34,259 nt of DNA from Peptostreptococcaceae bacterium. Lineage in GTDB: Bacteria > Bacillota > Clostridia > Peptostreptococcales > Filifactoraceae. Location: NCBI GenBank assembly GCA_030532705.1, contig JAUNKR010000006.1:1-34259 (forward strand). The letters are read 5' to 3'. This document shows positions 33,778 to 34,259 of this stretch, in pieces. Within the stretch, counting starts at the first letter, position 1; each line of letters opens with the position of its first letter. The position numbers and the translations under genes are program-made. The notes under the pieces are model-generated. The model did no database searches. It had not been told where the DNA came from and saw nothing but the letters and a program-made list of their open reading frames with translations.

Positions 33778-34259
33778 ATGAACAAATTCAAAAAAGCATT
33801 ATCCGTCCTGACGGCATTCTTAATGGTCGTCACGATGGTTAATGTGGGTAGTATCCACGCTTTTGCGGACAGTGCATTTGGAGATCTGGCTGCTCAAGTA
33901 GAACAAGGACTAAAAGTAGGGAATGAGAATGTAAATGCAGATGCTACCGTAGTAACATTATCCGTAAAAGATAATGGGAATACACAAGCAGTAGCTGATG
34001 CAACATTTGAGATTTTGAATTTTGGAGACCACGCAAGCTTTAAGATGGACTCAACGAACAAGAAAGTGTTAGTAAACACAAAACTGGCTGAAGCAAAAGA
34101 GTACCAGATCAAAGTAAAAGCAATGGCACCAGGTTATACAACAAAAGAATTCACAGAAGAAGAACAGATCATAAAGATCACGGTAGCACCGGCAGATCCA
34201 AAAACATTTGGAGATCTGGCTGCTCAAGTAGAACAAGGACTAAAAGTAGGGAATGAGAA
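33778..34259 (+). CDS. Secreted repeat protein, truncated by the window end
   Basis: The first 160 codons of an open frame that continues past position 34259. The start ATG follows AAGGAGG at 8-base spacing. The signal peptide (MNKFKKALSVLTAFLMVVTM, cleavage near HAFAD) resembles that of the 31687 gene. After it comes FGDLAAQVEQGLKVGNENV, then a beta-rich segment with VVTLSVKDNGNTQAVADATF and EYQIKVKAMAPGYTTKEF. The opening FGDLAAQVEQGLKVGNE then begins again exactly 110 codons later, identical at DNA level as far as the window reaches. The protein is therefore probably a tandem-repeat surface protein with units of about 110 residues. The fold may be Ig-like. Function and full length are unknown. 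Confidence 0.85.
   Translation, partial: MNKFKKALSVLTAFLMVVTMVNVGSIHAFADSAFGDLAAQVEQGLKVGNENVNADATVVTLSVKDNGNTQAVADATFEILNFGDHASFKMDSTNKKVLVNTKLAEAKEYQIKVKAMAPGYTTKEFTEEEQIIKITVAPADPKTFGDLAAQVEQGLKVGNE
33875..33929 (+). repeat. In-gene direct repeat, copy 1
   Basis: Fifty-five bases identical to 34205-34259, with a period of 330 bases (110 codons). It encodes FGDLAAQVEQGLKVGNE at the start of a repeat unit. Confidence 0.95.
34205..34259 (+). repeat. In-gene direct repeat, copy 2 (cut by window end)
   Basis: Identical to 33875-33929 up to the last base of the window, so the true repeat is longer than 55 bases. The upstream base differs in context (ACATTTGG versus GCATTTGG), marking the left edge of the identity. 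Confidence 0.95.

Overview
The window looks like chromosomal DNA of an anaerobic Gram-positive bacterium (Bacillota, Clostridia/Tissierellia-like). Support: strong AGGAGG-type ribosome binding sites, TTG and GTG starts used next to good Shine-Dalgarno sites, sigma-A-like promoters, many Rho-independent terminators, a class-I type hybrid cluster protein (Cys spacing x2-x8-x5) typical of strict anaerobes, a sortase-anchored wall protein, and an ECF sigma factor paired with a DUF4179-type partner. Genus cannot be assigned from the sequence alone. No rRNA, tRNA, CRISPR array, insertion sequence or phage gene was seen.

Layout. (1) 1-5247: a 1668-residue wall-anchored adhesin on the minus strand with its terminator. 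(2) 5248-9978: a lipoprotein-like propeller protein (+), a 676-base gap holding terminators and copy A of an unexplained hairpin-rich repeat, then the leucyl aminopeptidase gene pepA (-). (3) 9979-14820: a compact plus-strand run of six genes: a SpoT-like HD hydrolase, a small acidic protein, rlmH, a family-4 glycosyltransferase, a GNAT acetyltransferase and a membrane glycerophosphodiester phosphodiesterase. (4) 14970-17907: a secreted stalk-domain protein converging on a membrane YARHG-domain protein across a shared terminator. (5) 18177-25905: rpoB and rpoC, without the usual ribosomal-protein neighbours. RpoC carries what looks like a tandem triplication of a 38-residue module. (6) 26235-29514: a membrane diguanylate cyclase, then an ECF sigma factor with a probable self-recognised promoter and its membrane partner, separated by a purine-rich repeat patch. 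(7) 29791-31446: hcp under a GTAAC-N4-GTTAC palindrome centred near -41.5. (8) 31687-34259: two secreted proteins with related signal peptides and structured leaders. Copy B of the hairpin repeat lies between them. The last gene runs off the window and contains a 330-base (110-codon) repeat with at least 55 identical bases.

How it fits together. The genes mix core functions (transcription, ribosome modification, peptide turnover) with envelope functions (adhesin, stalk-domain proteins, glycosyltransferase, phosphodiester hydrolase) and signalling (alarmone-type HD protein, c-di-GMP synthesis, ECF sigma pair, nitrosative/redox stress hcp). The most unusual items are the duplicated hairpin element at 7747-7965 and 33253-33474, the repeat expansion inside RpoC, the structured leaders before the two 3'-end surface genes, and the DNA-identical repeats in the truncated last gene.
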